In this document: positions 63,299 through 64,000 of the stretch, in pieces
Layout: every line of letters starts with the position of its first letter
Numbering within the stretch: position 1 is the stretch's first letter
Position numbers and translations under genes: made by a program
NCBI GenBank assembly: GCA_025936675.1
Contig: JAICSX010000002.1
Coordinates: 1-64,000, forward strand
DNA: 64,000 nt
From: Sphingomonas sp.
Lineage (GTDB): Bacteria; Pseudomonadota; Alphaproteobacteria; Sphingomonadales; Sphingomonadaceae
Direction: 5' to 3'
The notes under the pieces: model-generated
Databases searched by the model: none
What the model was told of the DNA's origin: nothing
Seen by the model: only the letters and a program-made list of their open reading frames with translations

Positions 63299-64000
<702 letters not shown>

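Overview
The window reads as a chromosomal stretch of a GC-rich alphaproteobacterium of the order Sphingomonadales. This rests on the core gene neighbourhoods (dapA-smpB-DUF2062, clpX, lon-hupB, proS-lolC-lolD-dnaE), a CckA kinase, a short editing-less ProS, PEPxxWA-type sorting tails and very large TonB receptors. No rRNA, CRISPR array, transposase or complete integrase was seen. Both ends cut genes: dapA lacks its 5' end and alaS lacks its 3' end.

Layout. 1-7.7 kb: dapA end, smpB, DUF2062 protein, secreted M13 peptidase, cckA with a single-domain response regulator, and a hydrolase. 7.8-15.1 kb: a proteolysis block with clpX, lon and hupB, interrupted by a methyltransferase-like membrane protein, an L,D-transpeptidase and an inverted, divergent ClpP. 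15.1-37.4 kb: an accessory-looking stretch that starts at an intact tRNA-Val(CAC) and ends at a 50-base 3' fragment of a similar tRNA. It holds a TbpB-like lipoprotein with its Slam-type outer-membrane partner, a ToxR/CadC-like regulator, a TonB receptor, a PEP-CTERM protein, a two-gene cupin unit, a solitary sdhB, a KaiC-like ATPase coupled to a hybrid kinase, a quinol NO reductase/NnrS group and secreted proteins of unknown role. Short GTCCG...CGGAC palindromes are scattered only through this stretch. 37.5-49.3 kb: Crp/Fnr regulator, tRNA-His, leucine-type dehydrogenase, a tightly overlapping cytochrome c maturation operon (ccmCDEFGH plus a TPR protein), ald, kup and small genes. 49.3-50.3 kb: tRNA-Met followed by a roughly 950-base mini-island bounded by a 13-bp copy of the tRNA end. 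50.4-64 kb: PEP-CTERM protein, second L,D-transpeptidase, metC, a structured 6S-like RNA candidate, proS, lolC-lolD, an LprI-like protein, dnaE, a hemerythrin protein, mtgA and alaS.

How parts work together. The most coherent unusual unit is 15.3-23.9 kb. The lipoprotein/Slam operon, the PEP-CTERM gene and the TonB receptor each carry upstream CCGA half-sites repeated once per helical turn, and two of these arrays share an exact 20-mer. The winged-helix membrane regulator sits between them, which suggests one regulon for a surface lipoprotein export and uptake system. The second notable signal is a highly structured RNA on the minus strand at about 53.7-53.8 kb, with a closing stem, an asymmetric bubble, a long apical stem and its own terminator: the architecture of 6S RNA. 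All functional statements are inferred from motifs and family knowledge; no search could be run.
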